In this document: piece by piece, positions 9,274 to 17,720 of the stretch
Position numbering within the stretch: the first letter of the stretch is position 1
How the letters are laid out: each line of letters begins with the position of its first letter
From: Halomonas sp. QHL1
GTDB taxonomy: Bacteria; Pseudomonadota; Gammaproteobacteria; Pseudomonadales; Halomonadaceae
Assembly: GCF_001882345.1 (NCBI RefSeq)
Contig: NZ_MINL01000001.1
Span: 3,977,852-4,041,851 of the forward strand
Direction of reading: 5' to 3'
DNA: 64,000 bases
Translations under genes and position numbers: made by a program
The notes under the pieces: model-generated
What the model saw: the letters and a program-made list of their open reading frames with translations, nothing else
Told to the model about the DNA's origin: nothing
Databases searched by the model: none

Positions 9274-10464
9274 ATGATTGAAGCCAAATCGCGCGCCTGG
9301 TGGCGCGCCACCTTGGCGCTTTGCCTCGGCTCATTTCTTGTTTTTATCAATTTATACGCACCACAGCCGCTGCTGCCGGGGTTAAAGGAGACCTATCAGG
9401 TCTCTACCTTAGGCGTCAGCCTGCTCATGTCGGTGTCGACCCTCTCCCTTGCCATTGCGCTGCTGGTGTTCGGGCCTCTCTCGGATGCCATTGGTCGTGA
9501 AGGCATCATGCGCATCACGCTGCTATTAGCAGGCGGCTGTTCCATTGCCTTGGCATTTGCGCCCACCTTTGAAAGCTTGTTGCTGCTGCGCCTCGTGCAG
9601 GGCTTTGTGCTGGGCGGGCTGCCGGCGGTGGCGATCGCCTGGATGGGCGATGAGTTTGAGAAGCCTGCGCTGTTAAGCGCCGTAGGACTCTATATTGGTG
9701 CTAATTCACTCGGCGGAATCAGTGGGCGTATCGTCGGTGGCGGCGCCGCTGAAATCGGCGGTCCCACGGCGGCATTTTTAGCGGTCGGCATTATGACGCT
9801 AATCGGCTGCGTGGTGTTTTGGCGTCTGTTACCCAATAGTCGTGCCTTTACACCCCAGCGCTTCGAGCTGCGCAAAGCAGCAAGCGATTTAGCCAGTCAT
9901 TTGCGCAACCCAGTGCTGCTCGCCGCTTACTGCCTGGGTGGTATTAACTTCCTGATCTTTATCAATCAATACAGCTATATCACTTTTCGGTTGGCTTCAG
10001 CGCCGTATCAATTAGCCGCCAGCGGTTTGGGGCTGATTTTTTTGACCTATCTCGGCGGTACCTTCGGTTCGATGATCTCTGGACGCTTGGCTGGGCGATT
10101 TTCTCCCGCGGCATGCATGATGGTGGGGGTAGTGATTTTAATGCTGGGCACGGCAATCACGTTAGCAGATTCGCTGTTGCTGATTATTGTCGGCTTAACC
10201 ATCAATGCCTTCGGCTTTTTCTTGGCCCATTCGTTGGCCTCCAGTTGGGTAGGGCGCTATGCCCAGGGGGCGCGGGGCAGCGCTTCGGCGCTCTACTTGG
10301 TGTTTTACTACGTGGGGGCCAGTTTGGGCGGCTTCTGGCTGGAGCCGTTCTGGCAATGGGCCGGGTGGGCAGGGGTGAGCGTCGGTTCGTGGCTGCTGCT
10401 GAGTATCACGCTGATAATTGCCTTCGGCCTGTGGCGTTTTGAGCGTCGCCAAGCGGTTGGATAA
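9274..10464 (+). CDS. MFS transporter, YnfM-like efflux protein
   Basis: 396-residue major facilitator superfamily carrier with about 12 membrane segments. The MFS motif after helix 2 appears as GPLSDAIGREGIM (around residues 66-78), and a proline/glycine-rich helix 4-5 region follows (RLVQGFVLGGLPAVAIAWMG). The N-terminus NLYAPQPLLPGLKETY is typical of the YnfM subgroup of putative exporters. An AGGAAC site precedes the ATG at 9274, 27 bases after the NlpC gene, so the two may share a transcript. It converges on the nickel operon. Substrate unknown. Confidence 0.85.
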   Translation: MIEAKSRAWWRATLALCLGSFLVFINLYAPQPLLPGLKETYQVSTLGVSLLMSVSTLSLAIALLVFGPLSDAIGREGIMRITLLLAGGCSIALAFAPTFESLLLLRLVQGFVLGGLPAVAIAWMGDEFEKPALLSAVGLYIGANSLGGISGRIVGGGAAEIGGPTAAFLAVGIMTLIGCVVFWRLLPNSRAFTPQRFELRKAASDLASHLRNPVLLAAYCLGGINFLIFINQYSYITFRLASAPYQLAASGLGLIFLTYLGGTFGSMISGRLAGRFSPAACMMVGVVILMLGTAITLADSLLLIIVGLTINAFGFFLAHSLASSWVGRYAQGARGSASALYLVFYYVGASLGGFWLEPFWQWAGWAGVSVGSWLLLSITLIIAFGLWRFERRQAVG

Positions 10465-10474
10465 CTGGCATCAA

Positions 10475-11089
10475 CTACCATGGCTTCAGCTGACCTTCGC
10501 TTAAGTGCAAGCGCTGTGGGCAGAGCCTTTCCAGTAGGGCGGTGTCGTGGCTAATCACCAGCACGCCAAGCTGGCGTTGTTCCGCCTCCCGTTTTAGCGC
10601 CTGCCAAAGCTCAAGTTGGGTAATCGGGTCGAGCATGGTGGAGATCTCATCGGCGACCAGAAAGCGAACCTCCGGCGCGAGCGCCCGCAATACGCATATC
10701 CGCTGCAGCTCCCCCCCTGATAACGATTGTGGAAAGCGTGAGAGCCATTTTGCTTGCACACCGAACGCTTGGCACTGTGCGTCAGAAGGCGTCCACGCTT
10801 CACGTAGTATCTTACCTACCCGCCAGCGTGGGTTCACCGCCAGCTCCGGCGACTGCGGTAGCCACTGCACGGGCTGCACGCCGCTTTTCGGTAGCGCCTC
10901 GCCATCCAGGGTGACATCACCCGCCTGGGGCGCTAAGTAGCCCGCCAGCAGTTGGCCCAGCGTTGATTTTCCTGCCCCCGAGTCGCCGCTTAACCCTAGC
11001 CACTGTCCCGCGCGCAACGTTAGCGAAACGTCCTGAAGTAGCGGTACGCTGGGGGAAAAGTGGAAGCTAAGCTGGCGTGCTTTAAGCAA
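10475..11089 (-). CDS. nikE: Nickel/oligopeptide-type ABC transporter ATPase (second)
   Basis: 204-residue ATP-binding subunit. Walker A GDSGAGKST is near residue 35, the signature LSGGELQRI near 125 and Walker B FLVADEISTMLD near 140; there the usual proline of DEP is isoleucine. It is the last gene of the five-gene importer. The start is TTG at 11089, eight bases inside the 3' end of nikD, with a strong AGGAGG six bases before it, so translation is coupled. It is shorter than most NikE/DppF proteins (about 260 residues) because it lacks the C-terminal oligopeptide extension. Confidence 0.82.
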   Translation of the reverse strand: MLKARQLSFHFSPSVPLLQDVSLTLRAGQWLGLSGDSGAGKSTLGQLLAGYLAPQAGDVTLDGEALPKSGVQPVQWLPQSPELAVNPRWRVGKILREAWTPSDAQCQAFGVQAKWLSRFPQSLSGGELQRICVLRALAPEVRFLVADEISTMLDPITQLELWQALKREAEQRQLGVLVISHDTALLERLCPQRLHLSEGQLKPW

Positions 11090-11921
11090 CGTTGACCTCC
11101 TGTTCTCGCCTGCTCATTCCGGCTGTTGCAAAAGCGTTGTCCGGCAGCGCTAGCCACAAGGCCTGTGAATAAGCGTTGGTAAGCGAAGCGCCGCTGCCTT
11201 GAAAAGCGCAGGCGGGCGCAGTTTCGACCCGCTTGCCGTCCCGCATAATAGTGACGCGGTCGGCAATCGGCAGCGCATGGCGCAGGTCGTGGGTAATCAG
11301 AATCACGCTTTTGCCTTGGTCGGCCAGTTCGCGCAGTGCGTTCAGCACCCGCTGACGCTGATGAGGGTCAAGGCCCACGCTGGGCTCGTCGGCAATCACC
11401 AGCTTGGCTTGGCTGACGTGGGCCATTGCCGTCAACACGCGGCGGGCCATGCCGCCGGAAAGCTCGTGGGCATAGGCCTGCTGTGCCCGGGCGTCTAGCT
11501 GATAGTGATCGAGGGCTTGTTGAGAGGCGTGCCAAGCGTGTGCGGATGCTTGGCCTGCGCGTTGGGCCGCCCAGGCCACCTGACGCTGAGTGCGCACCAG
11601 TGGGTCCAAAGCGCTTAGCGATTGGGGAATTAGCGCCAGCTCCTGGCCACGAAGCTGGCGTTGGCGTGACGCATTTAGCGGTTTTTCTTGATAGTACAGC
11701 TGCCCGTTTAAGCGTGCAGGTGCTGGCAGTAAACCCATAATCGCATAGGCCAAGAGACTTTTTCCGGCACCTGAGGCGCCTACCACTGCATGTACCTCGC
11801 CAGGCGAAACCGTTAGCGAAAATTTATCCAGGCAGGTGGCCCAGTCGCGCTTCCACCAGGAGGTATACAAAGGTAGCTGTAGCGATAACTGATCAATCGT
11901 CAACACGATAGGCTCTCCCAA
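11082..11921 (-). CDS. nikD: Nickel/oligopeptide-type ABC transporter ATPase (first)
   Basis: 279-residue ATP-binding subunit of the nickel/peptide importer family. Walker A GASGAGKS is near residue 48, the signature LSGGMARRV near 154, Walker B LVIADEPSVGLD near 172, and the H-loop ITHD near 208. It should pair with the 204-residue ATPase encoded next to it to energise the two permeases. A 53-bp gap with a tandem duplication separates it from the nikC-type gene upstream, and its stop overlaps the start of the next gene by eight bases. Confidence 0.85.
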   Translation of the reverse strand: MGEPIVLTIDQLSLQLPLYTSWWKRDWATCLDKFSLTVSPGEVHAVVGASGAGKSLLAYAIMGLLPAPARLNGQLYYQEKPLNASRQRQLRGQELALIPQSLSALDPLVRTQRQVAWAAQRAGQASAHAWHASQQALDHYQLDARAQQAYAHELSGGMARRVLTAMAHVSQAKLVIADEPSVGLDPHQRQRVLNALRELADQGKSVILITHDLRHALPIADRVTIMRDGKRVETAPACAFQGSGASLTNAYSQALWLALPDNAFATAGMSRREQEVNVA

Positions 11922-11926
11922 CGATA

Positions 11927-11959
11927 GTTTTTACAGCCAGTGGTTTTTTACAGCTAATG
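11927..11959. repeat. 16/17-bp tandem duplication between nikC and nikD
   Basis: Two imperfect copies, GTTTTTACAGCCAGTG at 11927-11942 and GTTTTTTACAGCTAATG at 11943-11959. They make up most of the only real gap in the nickel operon. Confidence 0.85.
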
Positions 11960-11974
11960 GCTTTCTGAAAAACG

Positions 11975-12775
11975 TTAAAGCGCACGGCGTAGGTGGCTGG
12001 AGAGGCGTTCGAACCCCAGCACCATGAGTAACAGCCCCAAGCCTGGAAATACCCCCAGCCACCAGTAGCCGCCGCTTAAGTAGCGCATGGCGTCGGCCAG
12101 TAACACGCCAATAGCGGGCTGGCTGGGGCTTAAGCCAAAGCCCAAAAAGGTCAACGCAGCTTCGTGGAGAATCGCGTGGGGGAACAGCAGTAGGGCGCCA
12201 ACCAGGCAGTGGGGAATAAGATGGGGAAGCAGGTGGCCGTGGAGCACAAACCAGCGCGATTTACCCAGAGCGCGGGAAATACGCACATAGGGCGCCTGCC
12301 GTAACTGCCATAGCTCGGTGCGTAGCACCCGGGCTAGGCTTGGCCAGTGGGTCACGGCCACGGCAATAATCACCGCCTGGGTGCCACCGCCCAGGGCAAA
12401 GGCGATCAGCATTAATAAAATCAGGTGGGGCACGCTGAGCAGCGTATCGATCAGCAGACTCACCAGCGCGTCCAGCCGCGCTGACAGAGTGGCTATCGCT
12501 GCCAAGCTCAACGCGATCAATGTACTCAGTAGCGCCGCCAAGCAGCCCACCCAGAAGCTTAGCGCCAGCCCCGTCAGGGTACGTGCCCAGAGTTCCCGGC
12601 CCAGCGCGTCGGTGCCTAGCCAGTGGTCAACGCTGGGTGGGGCCAGCCGGGCGTTAAATTGCATCTGTTGCGGAGAATCACCCAGCAGCCACTGGCTGGC
12701 GATTAGGCCCGCGACCAGCAGGGCGGTGAGGCCCAGGCTAAAGATGGCACGAAGGCGCGGTTGAGCCTGGCTCAT
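11975..12775 (-). CDS. nikC: Nickel-type ABC transporter permease (NikC-like)
   Basis: 266-residue inner-membrane permease of the DppC/NikC class, with a first N-terminal helix, a periplasmic stretch containing the family motif HWLGTDALGRELWAR (about residues 51-65), and then five further helices. The EAA loop that contacts an ATPase is ISRALGKSRWFVLHGHLLPHL, near residues 163-183. Its ATG overlaps the TGA of the NikB-type gene (ATGA). With that partner it forms the membrane channel of the importer. Confidence 0.85.
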   Translation of the reverse strand: MSQAQPRLRAIFSLGLTALLVAGLIASQWLLGDSPQQMQFNARLAPPSVDHWLGTDALGRELWARTLTGLALSFWVGCLAALLSTLIALSLAAIATLSARLDALVSLLIDTLLSVPHLILLMLIAFALGGGTQAVIIAVAVTHWPSLARVLRTELWQLRQAPYVRISRALGKSRWFVLHGHLLPHLIPHCLVGALLLFPHAILHEAALTFLGFGLSPSQPAIGVLLADAMRYLSGGYWWLGVFPGLGLLLMVLGFERLSSHLRRAL

Positions 12776-13764
12776 AGCCCACCTGGCTGAATGCGCGGAT
12801 CAATAACACCGTAGAGGCTATCGGCAATCATATTGCCGACGCTGACAAACAGGGCGGTAAATAGCGCTATTCCCAGCAGTAGTGGAACGTCGCTGCGCAG
12901 GCCTGCTGCCACCGTGGCTTGGCCCAAACCGGGGTAGGCAAATACCTGCTCGATTAAGATGGAGCCGCCGAAGAGCTCGCCCAGCGAGGCAAACGCCAGC
13001 GTAATTGCCGGTAAGCTAGCGTGGCGAAGACCGTGGCGCCAGGCCACATCTGTTCGGCTGGCGCCCTGGGCAAAGGCGTGGGTAGCAACGTCAGAGCGCA
13101 TGAGTTCAAGCATGCGGGTGCGGGTGTGCAGGGTGATATTGGCGATGCCCAGCAGCGCCAGAGTAGCCAACGGTAGCAGTAAATGGTGTAACCGAGTGGC
13201 GAGGGAAACCTCATGGTTCAAGGCCCCGGCGGGCCCTGCGCAACAGGTGGGTGTCCAGCCTAGGGTTACCGAAAACAGCAGCACCGCAATTATCGCCAGC
13301 CAAAAAGCAGGCGTGGAAGCGGTCATGAAGGCGTAGGTACTGATGATCTTGTCCAGCTTGGAACCCTCTTTGGCTCCCGCCACAACACCCAGGCTAAATC
13401 CCACCAGTGCTGAGATGAGCCAGGCGCTGCCGAGTAGCGCAATGGAGCGTTGAAAGCGCTGGCCGATCACCTCACTAACCGGCTGGTTATACACATGGCT
13501 CCAGCCGAGGTCGCCACTCACTAGCTGGCGCAGCCAGTGGCCAAACTGAACGGCAGCTGACTCATCGAACCCCCAGCGCTGGGCAATCAGTGTCCGCTGC
13601 TCTGGGCTTACTTGGGCCATTTGCGGGCCTAGGTAGGCATCAACGGGATCAATGGGTGAGGCCATCATCAGCCCATACGACACCAGGGCGACGCAGATTA
13701 ATACCAGCGCTAAGCGAGCCAAGCGCTTGGCGAAAGGCGCGATCAGTCGCACGTCCAGCGCCAC
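12772..13764 (-). CDS. nikB: Nickel-type ABC transporter permease (NikB-like)
   Basis: 330-residue permease of the DppB/NikB class. The N-terminal helix and motif YGLMMASPIDPVDAYLG are followed by FDESAAVQFGHWLRQLVSGDLGWS, a hallmark of the family, then five helices and an EAA loop around FAQGASRTDVAWRHGLRHA. The start is GTG at 13764, 22 bases inside the 3' end of the binding-protein gene. That long overlap leaves a shorter start possible. Second gene in the operon. Confidence 0.83.
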   Translation of the reverse strand: MALDVRLIAPFAKRLARLALVLICVALVSYGLMMASPIDPVDAYLGPQMAQVSPEQRTLIAQRWGFDESAAVQFGHWLRQLVSGDLGWSHVYNQPVSEVIGQRFQRSIALLGSAWLISALVGFSLGVVAGAKEGSKLDKIISTYAFMTASTPAFWLAIIAVLLFSVTLGWTPTCCAGPAGALNHEVSLATRLHHLLLPLATLALLGIANITLHTRTRMLELMRSDVATHAFAQGASRTDVAWRHGLRHASLPAITLAFASLGELFGGSILIEQVFAYPGLGQATVAAGLRSDVPLLLGIALFTALFVSVGNMIADSLYGVIDPRIQPGGL

Positions 13765-15332
13765 TCAAGCAGATTGGCGGTGATCGGCCAGCCATGACCG
13801 TGAGGCGCTACGCCCAGTTCGCCAACCTCTAAGCAAGTGTCAGCAAAGTAGACATGCTCAAGATTGACCAGCCAGGCCCAGCTACTATCGCCGCGTACTC
13901 CGTAGCCGGTGGTGCCGTCCCACTGCGCTGCCTGCCACTCGCGGTTGGCCTGCTCAAGGCTAGACGCCGCCTGGGCGGCATCCAAGTGGGCGTCTATCTC
14001 TGGATTAGCGTAGAAACCGCTGTTGTAGAAACCGTTGCCCGCATGCCAACTATGGTAAAGGTAGTAAACCTCCTGGGGGCTATGGCTACCAAAGCCGAAC
14101 ATAATTGCGTCCTGGTGCAGCGCTTCGCGCTGGATTTCGTCCCAGTGGCGGCCGGTGGGCTGCATCTCAATTCCCAGTGGACGCACCATCTCGGCGCTGA
14201 CTTCCGCGAGCAGCTGCCGGGTGGTATCGCTGGAAGGGTAGGTAAGTCGAAAGCTAGCGGGCAGGCCATCTTTATAGAGCAGGCCATCGTCGCCTAGTTG
14301 CCAGCCTGCGGCGTCGAGTATCTCCTCTGCCTGGGCAAGGTCGGGCGCGGCAAGGCGTTCATCGTTACTGCTCCAGGGTAGACCGTCCGCCGGACCAAAG
14401 GCGGGGCGCCCGTAGCCGTGCAGTGCCACCTCTACTAGCGTATCGCGGTGAACGGCAAGGTTAATCGCCTGACGGATGGCAAGGTCAGCGGTGACGTCGT
14501 TGCCAATCGGTGCGCCGGAGGCGGCGTGCTCGCCATTGGCGGGCTGCATGGGGAAAAGAATGCCGCGATTATCGACGCTGTTCATGGTTACCCGCTGCAT
14601 ATGCGCCGGCACATTGGCGGCCAGCGCTGGGGGAACCGAGGCAATATCCACTTGGCCGGCATGGGCGGCACTAAGCGTGGCGTCTTCACCGGTAAACAGA
14701 AATACCAGCCGTTCAAAAGCGGGTGTAGGGCCATAGAAGTGAGGGTTACGTTCAACAATCAGCTGCTCGCCTTCCTGCCACTCGACCAGTTGATAGGGTC
14801 CAGAACCTAGGGGATGACGGCCATACTGCTCGCTGTAGCCGTTGTCACGCTCAGCGTGGGGCACAATGCCCAGCGTCAACAGCTGGTCGATAAAGGTAAT
14901 GCGCGGGGCCTTCAGGCGGAGCGAAACGATATGCGTATCAACCGCTGTGGCTACTTCAAGCGCGCTTAAGTCAGCCCGACCTCCCGCCTGCGACGCCGTA
15001 TTGAAGGTGAAAGCCACATCTTCAGCGGTCAGCGGCGTGCCGTCGGCAAAGCGGGCGTCCTCGCGAAGCATTAGCGTCCAGGTCAGGCGGTCTTCAGAGA
15101 GTGACCACTTTGTGGCCAGCTCTGGCTGCGGCGAAAGATCCTGGCCCCGTGAAAGCAGCGTCGACTGAAACAATGGATTGCCATACTGCCCCCAGCCCAG
15201 CAGCGGGTCGAAACCCTGTTCAGGTTCACCGCCAATGGCAAGCACTAGCTGCTCTTTTGCCTGCACAGCGGAGGCCATGACTAAACAACTTAGCGCAATA
15301 CCCAGTAATATGGGCCGAGTTGGTTTAGCCAT
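13743..15332 (-). CDS. nikA: Nickel/metallophore-type ABC transporter substrate-binding protein
   Basis: 529-residue periplasmic binding protein of the peptide/nickel (SBP_bac_5) family. A Sec signal peptide ends near AVQA (residue 25). The family core WTLMLREDARFADGTPLTAEDV lies near residue 85. The C-terminal part (SHSPQEVYYLYHS, later APHGHGWPITAN) resembles the NikZ/YntA-type nickel binders, as I recall them, more than E. coli NikA; its two histidines could be metal ligands. The specificity claim rests mainly on the divergent nikR gene and the NikR operator 30 bp upstream. AAGGA precedes the ATG. First gene of the nik operon. Confidence 0.78.
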   Translation of the reverse strand: MAKPTRPILLGIALSCLVMASAVQAKEQLVLAIGGEPEQGFDPLLGWGQYGNPLFQSTLLSRGQDLSPQPELATKWSLSEDRLTWTLMLREDARFADGTPLTAEDVAFTFNTASQAGGRADLSALEVATAVDTHIVSLRLKAPRITFIDQLLTLGIVPHAERDNGYSEQYGRHPLGSGPYQLVEWQEGEQLIVERNPHFYGPTPAFERLVFLFTGEDATLSAAHAGQVDIASVPPALAANVPAHMQRVTMNSVDNRGILFPMQPANGEHAASGAPIGNDVTADLAIRQAINLAVHRDTLVEVALHGYGRPAFGPADGLPWSSNDERLAAPDLAQAEEILDAAGWQLGDDGLLYKDGLPASFRLTYPSSDTTRQLLAEVSAEMVRPLGIEMQPTGRHWDEIQREALHQDAIMFGFGSHSPQEVYYLYHSWHAGNGFYNSGFYANPEIDAHLDAAQAASSLEQANREWQAAQWDGTTGYGVRGDSSWAWLVNLEHVYFADTCLEVGELGVAPHGHGWPITANLLEWRWTCD

Positions 15333-15361
15333 CGCTTTATCCTTTATGCTGTTAGCGTCAC

Positions 15362-15393
15362 TAGTATGATGTTTTTACAATAACATCATACTA
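15362..15393. promoter_or_regulatory. NikR operator between nikA and nikR
   Basis: A perfect 12-bp inverted repeat (TAGTATGATGTT at 15362-15373, AACATCATACTA at 15382-15393) with an 8-nt spacer. Inside it is the exact E. coli NikR box GTATGA-N16-TCATAC, at 15364-15369 and 15386-15391. It lies 30 bp before the nikA start and 49 bp before nikR, so it should control both promoters: repression of nickel uptake when nickel-loaded NikR binds, plus autoregulation. Confidence 0.95.
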
Positions 15394-15442
15394 ACGGCGG
15401 CAGCAGCACAAGAAAAGCGAGTCATTATAAGAGGGGGCGTGA

Positions 15443-15844
15443 ATGCAGCGTGTAACGGTAACGCTTGATGAGGAGCTAGTGGCGGAAGTGGACGCGTTGA
15501 TGCGCGAGCGTGGCTATCAAAACCGATCGGAAGCGATTCGCGATTTGACCCGCAGTGGCTTAAAGCAGGTGAGAGAAGAGGCTGCACCGGACTCGCCCTG
15601 TATGGGCGCACTGGTGTATGTCTATGATCATGCCGCTCGCGAGCTGTCCAAGCGCTTAACGCGCCACTCCCATGACCATCATGACCTCACGCTTTCGACC
15701 CTGCATGTGCATATCAACCATGACAGTTGCCTGGAAGTAGCGCTGCTCAAAGGTCAGGGGCGTGCGCTCAAACAGTTTGCCGCCGAAGTCACCTCGTCGC
15801 GAAGCGTGCGCCATGGGCAGTTGGTACTGATACCCGATGAATAA
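15443..15844 (+). CDS. nikR: Nickel-responsive regulator NikR
   Basis: 133-residue repressor. The N-terminal ribbon-helix-helix DNA-binding domain (MQRVTVTLDEELVAEVD, then RSEAIRDL) spans about residues 1-45, followed by the ACT-like nickel-binding domain. The four E. coli ligands His76, His87, His89 and Cys95 have counterparts at His77, His88, His90 and Cys96 (LHVHINHDSC). All nickel ligands are therefore intact. It is divergent from the nik operon, with its operator in the gap. Start ATG at 15443; AGAGGGGG lies before it. Confidence 0.97.
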   Translation: MQRVTVTLDEELVAEVDALMRERGYQNRSEAIRDLTRSGLKQVREEAAPDSPCMGALVYVYDHAARELSKRLTRHSHDHHDLTLSTLHVHINHDSCLEVALLKGQGRALKQFAAEVTSSRSVRHGQLVLIPDE

Positions 15845-15865
15845 GCAGATTTTTCGTTAGCCATA

Positions 15866-15893
15866 AAAAAAGGTGACCCGAAGGTCACCTTTT
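15866..15893. terminator. Bidirectional terminator between nikR and slyD
   Basis: An 11-bp stem, AAAAGGTGACC with GGTCACCTTTT, around the stable loop CGAA. The minus-strand reading ends in seven T and the plus-strand reading in four, so it probably serves slyD better than nikR. Confidence 0.9.
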
Positions 15894-15914
15894 CTGAGCG
15901 GTAGCGCGAGCGTC

Positions 15915-16397
15915 TTAGTGCTCAACGCCGCCTTCGCCGTGCACGTGGCCGTGCTCGACTTCTTCAGCGCTTGCTTCACGTACTTCAGCGATCTCAACGT
16001 CAAAGTTGAGCTGCTGGCCAGCCAGCGGGTGGTTGCCATCGACAACGACCGTATCGCCTTCGACTTTCTTGACGGTAACCATCAAAGGGCCGCCTTGAGT
16101 CTGGGCTTGGAACTGCATGCCCGGCTCAATGCTTTCAACGCCCTGGAACGCATCGCGCGGTACTTCTTGCATCAGCTGCTCTTGCAGCTCGCCGTAACCT
16201 TCTTCAGGAGAGACGCTAACATTCAGCTTTTCGCCCGCTGCACGACCTTCCAGCTCTTTCTCAAGACCCGGAATGATGTTACCGGCGCCGTGAAGGTAGG
16301 TAAGTGGCTCACGGCCTTCGGAACTGTCTAGCACTTCACCTGCATCGTTGGTCAGGGTGTAGTGAAACGCGACAACCGAGTTTTGCGCAATTTGCAT
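15915..16397 (-). CDS. slyD: FKBP-type peptidyl-prolyl isomerase, SlyD-like
   Basis: 160-residue cytoplasmic prolyl isomerase and chaperone. The FKBP domain (VVAFHYTLTNDAGEVLDSS) is interrupted by an IF chaperone domain (about residues 70-130), as in SlyD. The active-site strand LTYLHGAGNIIPGLEKEL is present. The C-terminal tail is short and contains only a few histidines (EHGHVHGEGG), unlike the long metal-binding tail of E. coli SlyD. SlyD donates nickel in hydrogenase maturation in E. coli, so its place beside nikR is notable but may be chance. Start at 16397 has AAAGG upstream; an in-frame start at 16421 is weaker. Confidence 0.88.
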   Translation of the reverse strand: MQIAQNSVVAFHYTLTNDAGEVLDSSEGREPLTYLHGAGNIIPGLEKELEGRAAGEKLNVSVSPEEGYGELQEQLMQEVPRDAFQGVESIEPGMQFQAQTQGGPLMVTVKKVEGDTVVVDGNHPLAGQQLNFDVEIAEVREASAEEVEHGHVHGEGGVEH

Positions 16398-16573
16398 GGA
16401 ATAACCTTTCGGTGAGTGCATGTCCCAATATGGTAACGCGTGTGGGCTGGCTTGTCAGGGGGTAGCGGCGCTTTTTCCTACTCACCACTTTTGACGGTAT
16501 TGCGCACCAGGGTGACCAGGGATACCCTACGACCACCACTTTTTCTTTTGCCCTATTACTTCTGGAGCATGCA

Positions 16574-16855
16574 ATGACAATCTTTATTATTTGGCTTATC
16601 GCATTTTGCCTGATTGCTTATTTTGCCTATCAGCGCTGGAACAGCGGCGTCAGCCAGGGGTTAGATAAGGTGTTGCCAAGCTTTTTGAAAAGCCATGGTG
16701 ACAATCGCTATCTATGGGTGATTACGCTGGCAGTGCTGGGCGCAACAACACTGGTACAGCCGGTAGAAATGTTGCTGGTGGTATTACTGCTAGGCTTAAT
16801 TGGTCTGGGAATCATGGCCCTGGCCAACTGGGCAGGCAACAAAACCCGCCATTAA
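16574..16855 (+). CDS. Small membrane protein, function unknown
   Basis: 93 residues. One N-terminal hydrophobic segment (residues 2-19) is followed by a polar stretch (QRWNSGVSQGLDKVLPSF) and then two closely spaced hydrophobic segments (about 46-61 and 64-84). The C-terminus is basic. A clear hairpin terminator follows 15 bases after the stop, which supports a real single-gene unit. I do not recognise a family. Confidence 0.6.
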   Translation: MTIFIIWLIAFCLIAYFAYQRWNSGVSQGLDKVLPSFLKSHGDNRYLWVITLAVLGATTLVQPVEMLLVVLLLGLIGLGIMALANWAGNKTRH

Positions 16856-16870
16856 GTAGAGCACGATATA

Positions 16871-16908
16871 AAAAGCCCGGCCATCAAAGGAGATGGCCGG
16901 GCTTTTTT
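16871..16908 (+). terminator. Terminator, probably usable in both directions
   Basis: AAAAGCCCGGCCAT pairs with ATGGCCGGGCTTTT around an 8-nt loop and is followed by T. Flanking A and T runs on either side allow it to end both the small membrane-protein gene and the convergent slyB. Confidence 0.92.
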
Positions 16909-16938
16909 GATACTTAAACGCGAGATTAACGCTTTCGA

Positions 16939-17409
16939 TTAATAGGGCGCAACGCTCATGCTGGCGCCACTGCCAATCAAGCGCACGCGCTGACCGGCTT
17001 GGAACTGGCGATCCGCACGCTGCACAACAACAACGTCGGTACCGTCATCACGACGAATTTCCATCTCCAGCGCATTAACACGGTTGGTCGCATCTTCAGC
17101 GGCCGTACCTGCCACTGCACCACCGAGTGCGCCTGCCACAGTCGCCAGCTGACGACCTGAACCACCGCCCACTTGGTTACCTAAAAGACCACCGATAACC
17201 GCGCCACCGCCGCTACCTAAAAGGCCTCCGGCACGGCTTTCTGCTTGGATCTGTACCGGGCGAACCGCCACGATAGTGCCGTAAGTAACACTTTGACCGG
17301 TTTTGGCTTGGCTGCCGCGATAGACATCACCAGAGTACCCAGATGTGTTGGCACAGCCTGCCAGCGTAAGAATGCTCATTGCGGCAATAGGTAAAAGAAG
17401 ACGTTTCAT
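16939..17409 (-). CDS. slyB: SlyB-like outer-membrane lipoprotein with glycine zipper
   Basis: 156-residue lipoprotein. A signal peptide ends in the lipobox LAGC (Cys19). A glycine-zipper 2TM region (LLGSGGGAVIGGLLGNQVGGG, then VAGALGGAVAGTAAE) spans about residues 63-105, followed by a C-terminal beta-rich domain (VVVVQRADRQFQAGQRVRLIG). This is the Pcp/SlyB architecture found in the outer membrane of gammaproteobacteria, where it supports membrane integrity. An AGGTTTT-like ribosome site lies before the ATG at 17409. Confidence 0.9.
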   Translation of the reverse strand: MKRLLLPIAAMSILTLAGCANTSGYSGDVYRGSQAKTGQSVTYGTIVAVRPVQIQAESRAGGLLGSGGGAVIGGLLGNQVGGGSGRQLATVAGALGGAVAGTAAEDATNRVNALEMEIRRDDGTDVVVVQRADRQFQAGQRVRLIGSGASMSVAPY

Positions 17410-17720
17410 TAAAACCTCCAGGGTGTCTATTTTTTTACAACTGTCATCTAAATGCCTGCCATTTGTAAGGAGGGCAAAGGATAGACTGCAGTTATAGAAC
17501 AGTGTTCGTTAAAGATAGCCGATGCTAATGGCTTTGACCAGCGATCATGTAAAAAGATCAAAGCTGATCGAGTAGTAGCCCAAAAAAGCTTAAACGAGAG
17601 TCTAACAGTGTATTAAGAAAACAGTGTGCAAATATCGCTAGGCAAGCAAAAACAGGAGGCCCGAAGGCCTCCTGTCGCAGGGTTCATATAGTCAATTAAA
17701 GCGTTAGAGCCTGCTCATTA
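17410..17720. other. Gene-free stretch between slyB and aceA
   Basis: 311 bases, AT-richer than its surroundings. It holds the aceA terminator at its right end and must hold the slyB promoter on the minus strand. I see no further gene, tRNA or strong repeat. Confidence 0.7.
17646..17675 (-). terminator. Terminator of aceA
   Basis: A 10-bp stem (ACAGGAGGCC with GGCCTCCTGT) closes on a TTCG loop when read on the minus strand and is followed by TTTTTGCTT. It lies 45 bases past the aceA stop. Confidence 0.92.

Noticed and set aside
10475..15332. Ordinary dipeptide importer
   Set aside because: The subunits alone would allow it, but the divergent nikR and the exact NikR box favour nickel.
15375..15611. 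78-codon minus-strand frame overlapping the NikR operator and nikR
   Set aside because: It overlaps the operator and the 5' half of nikR and has no family resemblance.
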